From positions 1 to 39,264 of the forward strand of contig CAYTUI010000010.1 in assembly GCA_964441335.1 (NCBI GenBank): a stretch of 39,264 nt of DNA, given 5' to 3'. The notes below the pieces were generated by a model. That model had not been told where the DNA came from, made no database searches, and was given only the letters and a program-made list of their open reading frames with translations. The translations under genes and the position numbers were made by a program. Source of the stretch: CAYTUI01 sp964441335. Its GTDB lineage: Bacteria > Patescibacteriota > Patescibacteriia > UBA1558 > 2-01-FULL-52-15. This document shows positions 31,642 through 37,809 of the stretch, in pieces. The stretch's first letter is position 1, and every line of letters begins with the position of its first letter.

Positions 31642-31867
31642 GGTGCCCCCGCGAGGAATCGAACCTCGATCCAGAGCTTACCCGCCCCGCTCGCCTGGTG
31701 CCCCGACCAGGGATCGAACCTGGATCTAGAGCTTATCCTCCTACGCTGCGCTTCGGAGGACCTTCGGGAAGGCTTTTGTTTATTTTCTGGTGCCCTCGGT
31801 AGGAGTCGAACCTACGTCCAAGGCTTATCCTCCTACGCTGCGCTTCGGAGGACCTTCGGGAAGGCTT
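31642..31867 (-). pseudogene. Array of three tRNA 3' halves alternating with GC palindromes
   Basis: Minus-strand order after the intact tRNA-Arg(TCT): palindrome P2 (31867-31828), 3' half (31827-31789), palindrome P1 (31775-31736, identical 40 bases to P2), 3' half (31735-31697), short GC palindrome (31695-31681), 3' half (31680-31642). Every half begins TAAGC at anticodon base 36 and ends in GCACC. The 31642-31680 copy is identical to the intact tRNA over 39 bases; the other two have different T stems, so they derive from other tRNAs. P1/P2 contain TCCTCC/GGAGGA and CCTTC/GAAGG hairpins. Confidence 0.8.
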
Positions 31868-31879
31868 CAATTTGTTTTG

Positions 31880-31954
31880 TGGTGCCCCCGCGAGGAATCG
31901 AACCTCGATCCAGAGCTTAGAAGGCTCTTGTTCTATCCGTTGAACTACAGGGAC
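31880..31954 (-). tRNA. tRNA-Arg(TCT), intact, CCA encoded
   Basis: The acceptor GTCCCTG pairs with CGGGGGC (two wobbles). The anticodon stem is AGAGC/GCTCT with loop CTTCTAA (anticodon TCT, reads AGA), and the T arm is CGAGG/CCTCG with loop TTCGATT. The discriminator is A, followed by CCA. It heads the array of tRNA 3' halves. Confidence 0.93.
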
Positions 31955-32018
31955 AGCAAAAATTACTTGGTGAAATTAAACAGCTGTTAAAATACCATTA
32001 TCAAGCTCTTGTGTCAAT

Positions 32019-32051
32019 AAAAAACCGCCGGCCAGAGGCCGATGGGTTTTT
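32019..32051 (-). terminator. Terminator after the small zinc protein
   Basis: A CGGCCTCTGGCCG core with AACC/GGTT outer pairs is followed by TTTTTT on the minus strand, 17 bases past the stop at 32068. Confidence 0.7.
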
Positions 32052-32067
32052 AGTCTGACTCCTAAGA

Positions 32068-32235
32068 TTAATTTCTAGGGGGTCGATTTTGTCGTCGCTG
32101 GCGGTTGCAATCCTCACAGAATACCGGTCTGACTCCATCAGGCTCAAAAGGCAGTTCAGTTATCGCAGTCTGGCAGCCGGCACAAGTCCAGTTGCCTTTA
32201 TATTTTGGGCGGTCGCCCTGATCGCGTTTGTCCAT
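32068..32235 (-). CDS. Small zinc-ribbon protein (CxxC-x18-CxxC)
   Basis: The 55-residue basic protein has NWTCAGCQTAITELPFEPDG, then PVFCEDCNRQRRQNRPP. Two CxxC knuckles 18 residues apart make a probable zinc ribbon (zf-trcl-like), with an Arg-rich C-terminus suited to nucleic acid binding. Such short CxxC proteins are common and conserved in Patescibacteria but uncharacterised. The start ATG at 32235 is the first in frame; the frame is open further upstream without another ATG. It has its own terminator. Confidence 0.78.
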   Translation of the reverse strand: MDKRDQGDRPKYKGNWTCAGCQTAITELPFEPDGVRPVFCEDCNRQRRQNRPPRN

Positions 32236-32350
32236 TTTTTTGGCTTTGTCCCCGGTCAGGCTACAGATAGTCTTAGCCGGAAAGCTTAAGTTGATTAGTA
32301 CCTTAATATTAACAGATGCCTATATAGATGTCGATAACCTCGGGAGTAGG

Positions 32351-32380
32351 TTGACTCCACTACAAGTCGTAGTGTATACT
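32351..32380 (+). promoter_or_regulatory. BlaI/M56 promoter with internal operator dyad
   Basis: TTGACT (32351-32356), 18 bases, TATACT (32375-32380). The perfect dyad CACTAC-N5-GTAGTG (32358-32374) fills the spacer. This resembles the ACTACA/TGTAGT operators of BlaI/MecI repressors, so autoregulation is likely. Confidence 0.75.
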
Positions 32381-32406
32381 GTCTATAATAATTTTAATTG
32401 TGGATA

Positions 32407-32814
32407 ATGGCTATTTTTAAACCAAAGAAAATTGATATTACACAACAAGGCTTGGCCAAGATACTTGGTAGTTTGGAAGCTAAGATAGTGGAATATATAT
32501 GGTCGCAAAATAAAGTTACGGCCCGGCAGGTTTGTGATCATATTAGTAACCAACAAAAGATATCTTTTAACGCCGTTAATACGGTTATTGGTCGTTTGAT
32601 TGATAAAGGTATATTGTGTCGTAATCGTTTGGATGGTTGTTGGCAGTATCAGGCTTGCTATACTAAGGATAAACTATATCAAATGACGGCCCAAAGTTTA
32701 GTTAGATCATTGGTTAACGATCGCAAGTTAATGGGAGTGGCTACTTTTATGGAAGCCTTTGATGGCCTGTCTGTTAAAGAGAAGGCTGATTTAAAAAAAT
32801 TGTTGAAACAGTAA
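32407..32814 (+). CDS. BlaI/MecI/CopY-family transcriptional repressor
   Basis: The 135-residue protein starts at ATG 32407; a TTG at 32398 is also in frame. The winged helix at about 14-80 (LGSLEAKIVEYIWSQNKVTA, NAVNTVIGRLIDKGIL) is typical of BlaI. It ends in a helical dimerisation tail where the M56 partner would cleave. It is co-transcribed with an M56 peptidase by a TAATG overlap, with a fitting dyad in its promoter. No beta-lactamase or penicillin-binding gene is nearby; the regulated targets may be itself and the DsbA/CcdA genes (inference). Confidence 0.88.
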   Translation: MAIFKPKKIDITQQGLAKILGSLEAKIVEYIWSQNKVTARQVCDHISNQQKISFNAVNTVIGRLIDKGILCRNRLDGCWQYQACYTKDKLYQMTAQSLVRSLVNDRKLMGVATFMEAFDGLSVKEKADLKKLLKQ

Positions 32815-33776
32815 TGAAAATTGTTATTAAGTCAAGAAATCCCTGGTTACTGCCGACAATTATATTTGTAGTCTTTAGCGCTTTGGTTGTCTGGAGCACG
32901 CGGGTATCTTCTGATCAGTTGCTAAAGTTGTTTCATTTTTGTCAGGGTTTTATGATGTTTTATTTGGCGGAAAATCCTGCTTTATTAGTCCTACTGATAA
33001 CACTGACAATATTTTTACTGATTGGTCTGGTTAGAGCTGCAACCTTTATTATTAAAGAGGCGCAAAGGATTAATTCCATCAAAGCTTATCTCAAGGTTTT
33101 GAGCGTGGAAGATTCTTGTGGGATTTGTCTGATTGACGCTCCGGATCCTATGGCCTTTACTTTAGGCTGGTTCAGTCCCAAAATTATTTATACATCTGCG
33201 TTGGTAAAAATACTTAGCGAAGATGAGTTAACTTCGGTTTTAAGTCATGAAGCGGCACACCAGTCCAGACGCGATCCTCTGCGAAGATTAGTAACCAGGG
33301 CTATCGCCGAATTATTATTTTTTCTCCCCAGCATTAAAGATTTAATGGAAAATTTATCCAGTCATCAGGAAGTTTTGGCGGATAAGACAGCGATTAAACA
33401 ATGTGGTCAGGAATATTTGATTTCCGGGATGAAGAAACTCTTAACCAGACAGTTGAATGAAGAGTTGGGCGATACTGTTTGCCCCATGATTAGTACTCAT
33501 GATCGGTTAAAAAGTTTACAGTCAGGTACTGCCCGATATAATTTTACTTTTTCCCTGCAGAGGCTTATTATTAGCCTGATCTTTTTGGGATTGGTGGTTT
33601 CCGTATTATCTATTGGACAGAAAGTTGAAGCCGCCCAGCCGACAATGAGTGATAATGTTTGCCAATCAATTGTCAGTAAAAAATCCGGAGTAGAATTAGG
33701 CGGTTATCTAATGTCTGTGCAAAATGTTCAATGGAATGAGATGATCGCCACGACGTTTATTGTTACTAATAATTAA
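32814..33776 (+). CDS. M56 (BlaR1-like) membrane metallopeptidase
   Basis: The 320-residue protein has membrane helices at about 12-28, 55-80 and 250-268, with possibly another short hydrophobic segment near 165-172. The zinc motif HEAAH is at 145-149 with the third ligand E186 (HQEVLAD). The canonical BlaR1 has a large penicillin-binding sensor after the last helix; here only about 50 residues follow, so the signal is not a beta-lactam in the usual way. It would cleave the BlaI-type repressor encoded directly upstream. The signal is unknown. Confidence 0.85.
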   Translation: MKIVIKSRNPWLLPTIIFVVFSALVVWSTRVSSDQLLKLFHFCQGFMMFYLAENPALLVLLITLTIFLLIGLVRAATFIIKEAQRINSIKAYLKVLSVEDSCGICLIDAPDPMAFTLGWFSPKIIYTSALVKILSEDELTSVLSHEAAHQSRRDPLRRLVTRAIAELLFFLPSIKDLMENLSSHQEVLADKTAIKQCGQEYLISGMKKLLTRQLNEELGDTVCPMISTHDRLKSLQSGTARYNFTFSLQRLIISLIFLGLVVSVLSIGQKVEAAQPTMSDNVCQSIVSKKSGVELGGYLMSVQNVQWNEMIATTFIVTNN

Positions 33777-33833
33777 GTATTCCGCCCATAGGGCGGTCGC
33801 CCTTTGGGCGAAAGTGTTAAGAATTAATTTAAA
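33777..33833. repeat. GC palindrome inserted in a heptamer repeat
   Basis: CCGCCCATAGGGCGG and CGCCCTTTGGGCG (33782-33810) interrupt TTAAGTATT...TTAAGAATTAA. The palindrome is nearly the same as that at 505-534 in tRNA remnant D, and the heptamer is the type seen at 1-55. Confidence 0.75.
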
Positions 33834-34595
33834 ATGATGGAAAATCATTCAAAGAGCGCTTCAGACACCAAGTCGGCTTTTATCAAAGGTTTGGTAGTCG
33901 GAGTGGTGGGTGTAGTAGTTTTAGGAGGGGTTTATTTTATGGGCGCTAGTGCCAACGGCGGGTTTAATTTCGGTGGTAGCGATAAAACAGTCCAGCCGAC
34001 GGTCAATCCAACTGTTGATCCGACTCCCAGCGGTAACACTGTCGGTGATTTAAAACCAGTCAGTAAGGATGACCACATTGTCGGTTCCGCTAATGCGGAT
34101 ATAGTTTTAGTGGAGTACTCGGATATGGAATGTCCTTTCTGTAAGAGATTTCATCCAACCATGCTGCAGCTGATGGAAGACTATAAAGGTAAGGTGGCTT
34201 GGGTTTATCGTCACTTCCCGTTGTCATTTCATGCTAACGCCCAAAAAGAAGCTGAAGCTTCAGAGTGTGTGGCTGATTTAGGTGGTAATGATAAGTTTTG
34301 GAAGTTTACCGATGCTATCTATGAGCGAACTACTTCTAATGGAACAGGTTTTGCTCTAACAGACCTGAAACCTTTAGCGGAAGAAGTTGGTGTTGACGGT
34401 ACTAAATTCCAAGATTGCTTGGACAATGGTAAATTTACCGCCAAAGTTAATCAGGATTTGGCCGAGGGCCAGCAGGCCGGTATAACCGGAACTCCCGGTA
34501 CAGTCGTGGTCGTGAAAGGTGAAGCAAAAAGTATTGTTCCCGGTGCTCTACCGATTGACTCAATCAAAACAATTATTGACGGACTCTTAAAATAA
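33834..34595 (+). CDS. DsbA-like thiol-disulfide oxidoreductase, membrane anchored
   Basis: The 253-residue protein has a cytoplasmic tail, then a membrane anchor at about 18-37, a Thr/Pro linker and a thioredoxin fold from about 78. The redox motif CPFC is at 100-103 and the cis-Pro loop ITGTPGTVVV near 215-222. The family (DSBA-like, PF13462 type) makes or shuffles disulfides in exported proteins. The stop overlaps the CcdA start (TAATGG). The Cys-rich surface proteins in this window are plausible clients (inference). Confidence 0.9.
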   Translation: MMENHSKSASDTKSAFIKGLVVGVVGVVVLGGVYFMGASANGGFNFGGSDKTVQPTVNPTVDPTPSGNTVGDLKPVSKDDHIVGSANADIVLVEYSDMECPFCKRFHPTMLQLMEDYKGKVAWVYRHFPLSFHANAQKEAEASECVADLGGNDKFWKFTDAIYERTTSNGTGFALTDLKPLAEEVGVDGTKFQDCLDNGKFTAKVNQDLAEGQQAGITGTPGTVVVVKGEAKSIVPGALPIDSIKTIIDGLLK

Positions 34596-35335
34596 TGGAA
34601 GCAGGCTTTTTAGCCGCCTTTATCGCCGGAGCACTGACATTTTTTGCCACTTGTTTGATACCAGTGCTCCCGGCTTATATTGGTTATTTAGGTGGATCAT
34701 CAGTTTCAATTAGCCAACAAAAATCTGTGCCTTTTTATAGGCGACAGGTTTTTGTTAATAGCCTGTTTTTTTCTTTAGCCTTTATCTTGGTGTTCATGGT
34801 AATGGCTATAGCCGCGACTTCTGTCGGCAATGCGCTATCTGTACATCGAGTCTTACTGCAGAAAATTGGTGGAGTTTTTTTGGTCTTAATGGGCATCTAC
34901 ATGTTGGAGATTATTAAAATACCAATATTATTTAAATCCTGGCAATTTCATCCCAGCGATAGCCTGCGGACAACCAAATTGGGCAGTTTCATTTTTGGAC
35001 TGACTTTTGGTTTTGCCTGGACTCCCTGCATCGGACCAGTGTTAGCGACACTAATTTTTTTTGCCAGCCAGTCGGCCACACAACTATATGGTATTAGTTT
35101 ATTATTAATTTTTGGTTTGGGGCTGGCAATTCCTTTTGTAATTATCGGGGCTGTCTTTCAATCTATTCAGCCATTGTTGAAAAAAATTAGTTACATCTCT
35201 AAAATTATTAGAATTATTTCAGCGACTATAATTATAGTCGCCGGCATTTTGTTAGTTGTCGGCAATTTACCATTACTGTCCCACTGGTTTTTGGAAATAG
35301 GTTATAGTCCAGTTTTGGAGTTTGAAGGATTTTAG
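34595..35335 (+). CDS. ccdA: CcdA/DsbD-type membrane thiol transporter
   Basis: The 246-residue protein has six membrane helices and the paired redox cysteines of the family: C20 in FFATCLIPVLPAY and C145 in AWTPCIGPVLA, in helices 1 and 4. It passes reducing equivalents from cytoplasmic thioredoxin to an exported thiol protein, here most likely the DsbA-like product encoded just upstream. Thioredoxin reductase at 15326 could be the electron source. Length is normal and the ATG overlaps the previous stop. Confidence 0.92.
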   Translation: MEAGFLAAFIAGALTFFATCLIPVLPAYIGYLGGSSVSISQQKSVPFYRRQVFVNSLFFSLAFILVFMVMAIAATSVGNALSVHRVLLQKIGGVFLVLMGIYMLEIIKIPILFKSWQFHPSDSLRTTKLGSFIFGLTFGFAWTPCIGPVLATLIFFASQSATQLYGISLLLIFGLGLAIPFVIIGAVFQSIQPLLKKISYISKIIRIISATIIIVAGILLVVGNLPLLSHWFLEIGYSPVLEFEGF

Positions 35336-35464
35336 TTGTTTGATATTAGTACCAAATAACAAGAACCAATACACTACAAATGGCAAATTCCAAATTTTAG
35401 AATTGAAATTTGAATATTGGAATCTATTGTATTTTGATATTTGAAATTTCCCCCGTGGACTTGA

Positions 35465-35507
35465 CCCGCCTTCGTCCCTCGGTAAACTCGGGACTACGGT
35501 GGGCGGG
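35465..35507. repeat. GC palindrome in the gap after ccdA
   Basis: Outer CCCGCC/GGCGGG and inner TCCCTCG/CTCGGGA arms sit in a gap (35336-35578) otherwise made of AT-rich, repeat-like sequence without a gene. The outer arm equals those at 298-331 and within 540-575. Confidence 0.65.
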
Positions 35508-35578
35508 ACGAGGATTTTAATAATATTTATTATGCATTGTCTTGTTTTGAGTTTTGAATTGAGGCACACCTGCTTTTC

Positions 35579-35607
35579 TTGACAAAAAAGTTAATTAAAG
35601 CTTTAAT
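35579..35607 (+). promoter_or_regulatory. Promoter of the GC-rich cupin unit
   Basis: TTGACA (35579-35584), 17 bases, TTTAAT (35602-35607). It is followed by an AAGGAGGGAGG ribosome site before ATG 35657. Confidence 0.7.
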
Positions 35608-35656
35608 CAGACATAAATCAAGTCTGATCTTTTCAAAACCAAGGAGGGAGGGGTCC

Positions 35657-36061
35657 ATGAAAAGCAGGGTAATTCCGCCGGGAGAGTTTCTGTCAGTTCA
35701 AAGCGAATGTGGTCCAATGGAGGTGGTGACCACAGCAGAGGACAGTCTGCGTGCCAGCGTTGCCCGCTTGTATGCCAGTCAAAACGGGCGGCCCCATTGG
35801 CATGAGCAAACGGCTGAGTACTATCTGGTGTTGTCCGGCCTTGGCCACATCCGTATAGGCGAACACGACACTGATCCTCAAGATTTCCTGGTTCGCACAG
35901 GTGATCTGATCCTGATTCAGCCGAGGGAGATTCATCAGGTGCGTCCCTGGCCGGGCGGACTGTTTGAACTGCTGGTCATGTCGGCTCCGGCCTGGCAGCC
36001 TGGCGATGAGCTGTTTCTCCTACCAGTGGTAGAACAGCGATTCTCCGAGCTCTGCCTCTGA
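35657..36061 (+). CDS. Cupin-domain protein in a GC-rich unit
   Basis: The 134-residue single-domain cupin has motif 1 HWHEQTAEYYLVLSG with the H-x-H-x4-E metal set and motif 2 GDLILIQPREIHQV. It probably binds one divalent metal and a small acid or sugar; the reaction is unknown. ATG 35657 follows a strong ribosome site, and the open frame upstream starts in the promoter. GC-rich codons, TGA stop, own promoter and strong terminator set it apart from neighbours, like the unit at 23939-24670. It was likely gained by transfer. Confidence 0.88.
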   Translation: MKSRVIPPGEFLSVQSECGPMEVVTTAEDSLRASVARLYASQNGRPHWHEQTAEYYLVLSGLGHIRIGEHDTDPQDFLVRTGDLILIQPREIHQVRPWPGGLFELLVMSAPAWQPGDELFLLPVVEQRFSELCL

Positions 36062-36065
36062 CTCT

Positions 36066-36103
36066 TGCCCCTCATCTGGTCGTCTGACCGGGTGAGGGGC
36101 TTT
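36066..36103 (+). terminator. Strong terminator of the cupin unit
   Basis: A GCCCCTCA/TGAGGGGC stem with an inner GGTC/GACC hairpin is followed by TTT. Confidence 0.85.
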
Positions 36104-36105
36104 AA

Positions 36106-36134
36106 TTGACTACGAATTTTTGTAGGTATATAAT
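36106..36134 (+). promoter_or_regulatory. Promoter for the 107-residue gene
   Basis: TTGACT (36106-36111), 17 bases, TATAAT (36129-36134), directly behind the cupin terminator. Confidence 0.8.
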
Positions 36135-36174
36135 TATGTTAATAATCTAAATAATCAACTTAATTTATACGAAT

Positions 36175-36498
36175 ATGCCAGAACGTTTTGAGGATAACAC
36201 TCCTAGCAAAGAGAGAGTTGCTGAGGTGGGCGAGATCATAAATGGACTATTAGCAATAGTTAAAGATAATGGATTGAAAGAAGTTGAATCGGCTCAACCA
36301 GAAAATTTACACCAATGGGAAGCAGAAGATAGTAATGGTAATAACATTACTTATATCCGTGATGTGGTGGCGGGGCACTTACAGGCTCCAATTGAAGTGC
36401 GCGACTCAAAGGGTAAGTTAATCGCTCAGTCTTCTGACGAAGGAAAGAATTGGTCTGTGGATCGTTATATCGAAAATGGAGTCGACTTTTCTGTATAA
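36175..36498 (+). CDS. Hypothetical small acidic protein
   Basis: The 107-residue soluble protein is rich in Glu, Asp and Asn, with a helical N-terminal third and a polar beta-type remainder ending SVDRYIENGVDFSV. No motif is recognised. The TxDRYI-like string also occurs in the PGDYG-like protein at 30401-30922 (LTSDRYIIGDEE), a hint that the two may share a C-terminal module, though the match is short. It has its own promoter and terminator. Confidence 0.65.
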   Translation: MPERFEDNTPSKERVAEVGEIINGLLAIVKDNGLKEVESAQPENLHQWEAEDSNGNNITYIRDVVAGHLQAPIEVRDSKGKLIAQSSDEGKNWSVDRYIENGVDFSV

Positions 36499-36513
36499 AT
36501 AGGTCATTTTTTA

Positions 36514-36552
36514 TTAAATACTCCGCGTTGTTTAAACAGCGTGGAGTGTTTA
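36514..36552 (+). terminator. Terminator before the suf promoter
   Basis: TAAATACTCCGCG pairs with CGTGGAGTGTTTA (one G-T and one mismatch), followed by TTTATTT. Confidence 0.8.
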
Positions 36553-36553
36553 T

Positions 36554-36602
36554 TTGACATTAATTTTTTTTCTGCTAAACTCATAGCCATAAACTATGAG
36601 TT
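36554..36602 (+). promoter_or_regulatory. rrf2-sufCB promoter with operator dyad
   Basis: TTGACA (36554-36559), 16 bases, TAAACT (36576-36581). The perfect dyad AACTCATAG-N7-CTATGAGTT (36578-36602) covers the -10 and start site and ends 3 bases before the rrf2 ATG. It is a likely binding site for the Rrf2 protein encoded behind it. Confidence 0.8.
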
Positions 36603-36605
36603 ATT

Positions 36606-37028
36606 ATGTTTAATGTTTCCACCAAAACTCAATATGCTTTGGGACTACTGCAAATCTTGGCTGAAAGATACGGTCAGGGTTATATTTCTATTAAAGAGGT
36701 AGCTAAACTGAAGAAATATTCCGGTGGCTATTTGCAGGAAATCATCGTGCCTTTGAAGAAAGCCAAGCTCATTAAGAGTAAAGAGGGGCTGGGTGGCGGT
36801 TATTGTTTAGCTAAAGAGCCATCAACAATTTCTTTGTTACAGATTTTGGAATTAATAGAAGGACCATTAGAACCGGTTAAGTGCGTAAATCAGGATTATC
36901 AATGCCCCAGACAAAGCCATTGCACTAGCCGAGACATTTGGCACGAGTCAACAATACTGTTGAGAGATTTCTTTAGCTGTCGGACAGTGGCAGATCTTAA
37001 AGGCCGAAATATTTTAGTAACAAAATAA
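36606..37028 (+). CDS. Rrf2-family, IscR-like Fe-S sensing regulator
   Basis: The 140-residue protein has the Rrf2 winged helix (MFNVSTKTQYALGLLQILAE, then SGGYLQEIIVPLKKAKLI and SKEGLGGGYCLAK). Three cysteines C93, C100 and C106 (Cx6Cx5C) lie where IscR holds its [2Fe-2S] cluster (Cx5Cx5C). It heads the operon with sufC and sufB, so it probably represses Fe-S assembly when clusters are plentiful. The short leader (about 20 bases from the predicted start site) and dyad support autoregulation (inference). Confidence 0.92.
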   Translation: MFNVSTKTQYALGLLQILAERYGQGYISIKEVAKLKKYSGGYLQEIIVPLKKAKLIKSKEGLGGGYCLAKEPSTISLLQILELIEGPLEPVKCVNQDYQCPRQSHCTSRDIWHESTILLRDFFSCRTVADLKGRNILVTK

Positions 37029-37038
37029 TTGTATAGTA

Positions 37039-37809
37039 ATGTCAGTTTTAGAAATAAAAAAACTTCATATCAAGTCTGCCGACCAGGAAATTATTAAAGG
37101 TCTGAATTTAAAGATTAAGGCCGGTGAGTTGCATGTCATTATGGGACCGAACGGTTCCGGCAAGAGCAGTCTGTCGCAAGCTCTGATTGGTAATCAGAAA
37201 TATCAGATCAGCGAGGGAGATATTTTATATAATAACCGCAGTATCTTAAAAATGGCTCCGGCTGATAGAGCTAAGGCCGGAATATTTTTAGCTTGGCAGC
37301 AGCCGCGTGAAATTGAAGGCGTTCGGATACTGACATTTTTGAAGGCCAGCTTTGAAGCTATCCAGAAGTTTCGCAACCAGAATTATCAGCCCATGCTGAT
37401 GATTAAATTTAGACGTTATGTTATTGACTTGGCGCAAAAGGTTGGTTTGACGGAGGAATTTCTTAATCGCTATATCAATCACGGATTTTCCGGTGGTGAA
37501 AAGAAGAAGTTAGAAACACTTCAGCTGTTGTTATTGGATCCACAACTAGCAATTTTGGACGAACTGGATTCAGGTTTAGATATTGATGCTTTGAAAAAAA
37601 TCGCTCAAGCAATTAAGATTTTCAAAACGCCTAGCAAAACTATTTTGCTGATTACACACTATGACAAACTGTTGAAATATTTACAGCCGGATTTTGTTCA
37701 TATCATGATAGACGGGCAAATAGTAAAATCCGGTGGTTTGGAAATAGTTAAGGAGCTTGAAAAAAAGGGTTATAAATTTTTTACGCGCAACCATGGCCGT
37801 CAAGATTAA
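37039..37809 (+). CDS. sufC: Fe-S assembly ATPase SufC
   Basis: This 256-residue ABC-type ATPase belongs to the SufBCD scaffold. Walker A GPNGSGKSS, the signature FSGGEKKKLE and Walker B LAILDELDSGLDID are all present; the EKKK/SGLD wording is SufC-like. It binds SufB and SufD and drives cluster assembly in the cytoplasm. Its 3' end overlaps the sufB start by 17 bases. It lies 10 bases behind the Rrf2 gene. Confidence 0.95.
   Translation: MSVLEIKKLHIKSADQEIIKGLNLKIKAGELHVIMGPNGSGKSSLSQALIGNQKYQISEGDILYNNRSILKMAPADRAKAGIFLAWQQPREIEGVRILTFLKASFEAIQKFRNQNYQPMLMIKFRRYVIDLAQKVGLTEEFLNRYINHGFSGGEKKKLETLQLLLLDPQLAILDELDSGLDIDALKKIAQAIKIFKTPSKTILLITHYDKLLKYLQPDFVHIMIDGQIVKSGGLEIVKELEKKGYKFFTRNHGRQD

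Noticed and set aside
31681..31867. CRISPR array
   Set aside because: Only two identical 40-base palindromes occur, and the sequences between them are tRNA 3' halves rather than unique spacers; no cas genes are present.
31543..31990. Overlapping plus-strand open frames across the tRNA-Arg array
   Set aside because: They translate repeated tRNA and palindrome sequence antisense to the tRNA and give repetitive nonsense peptides.
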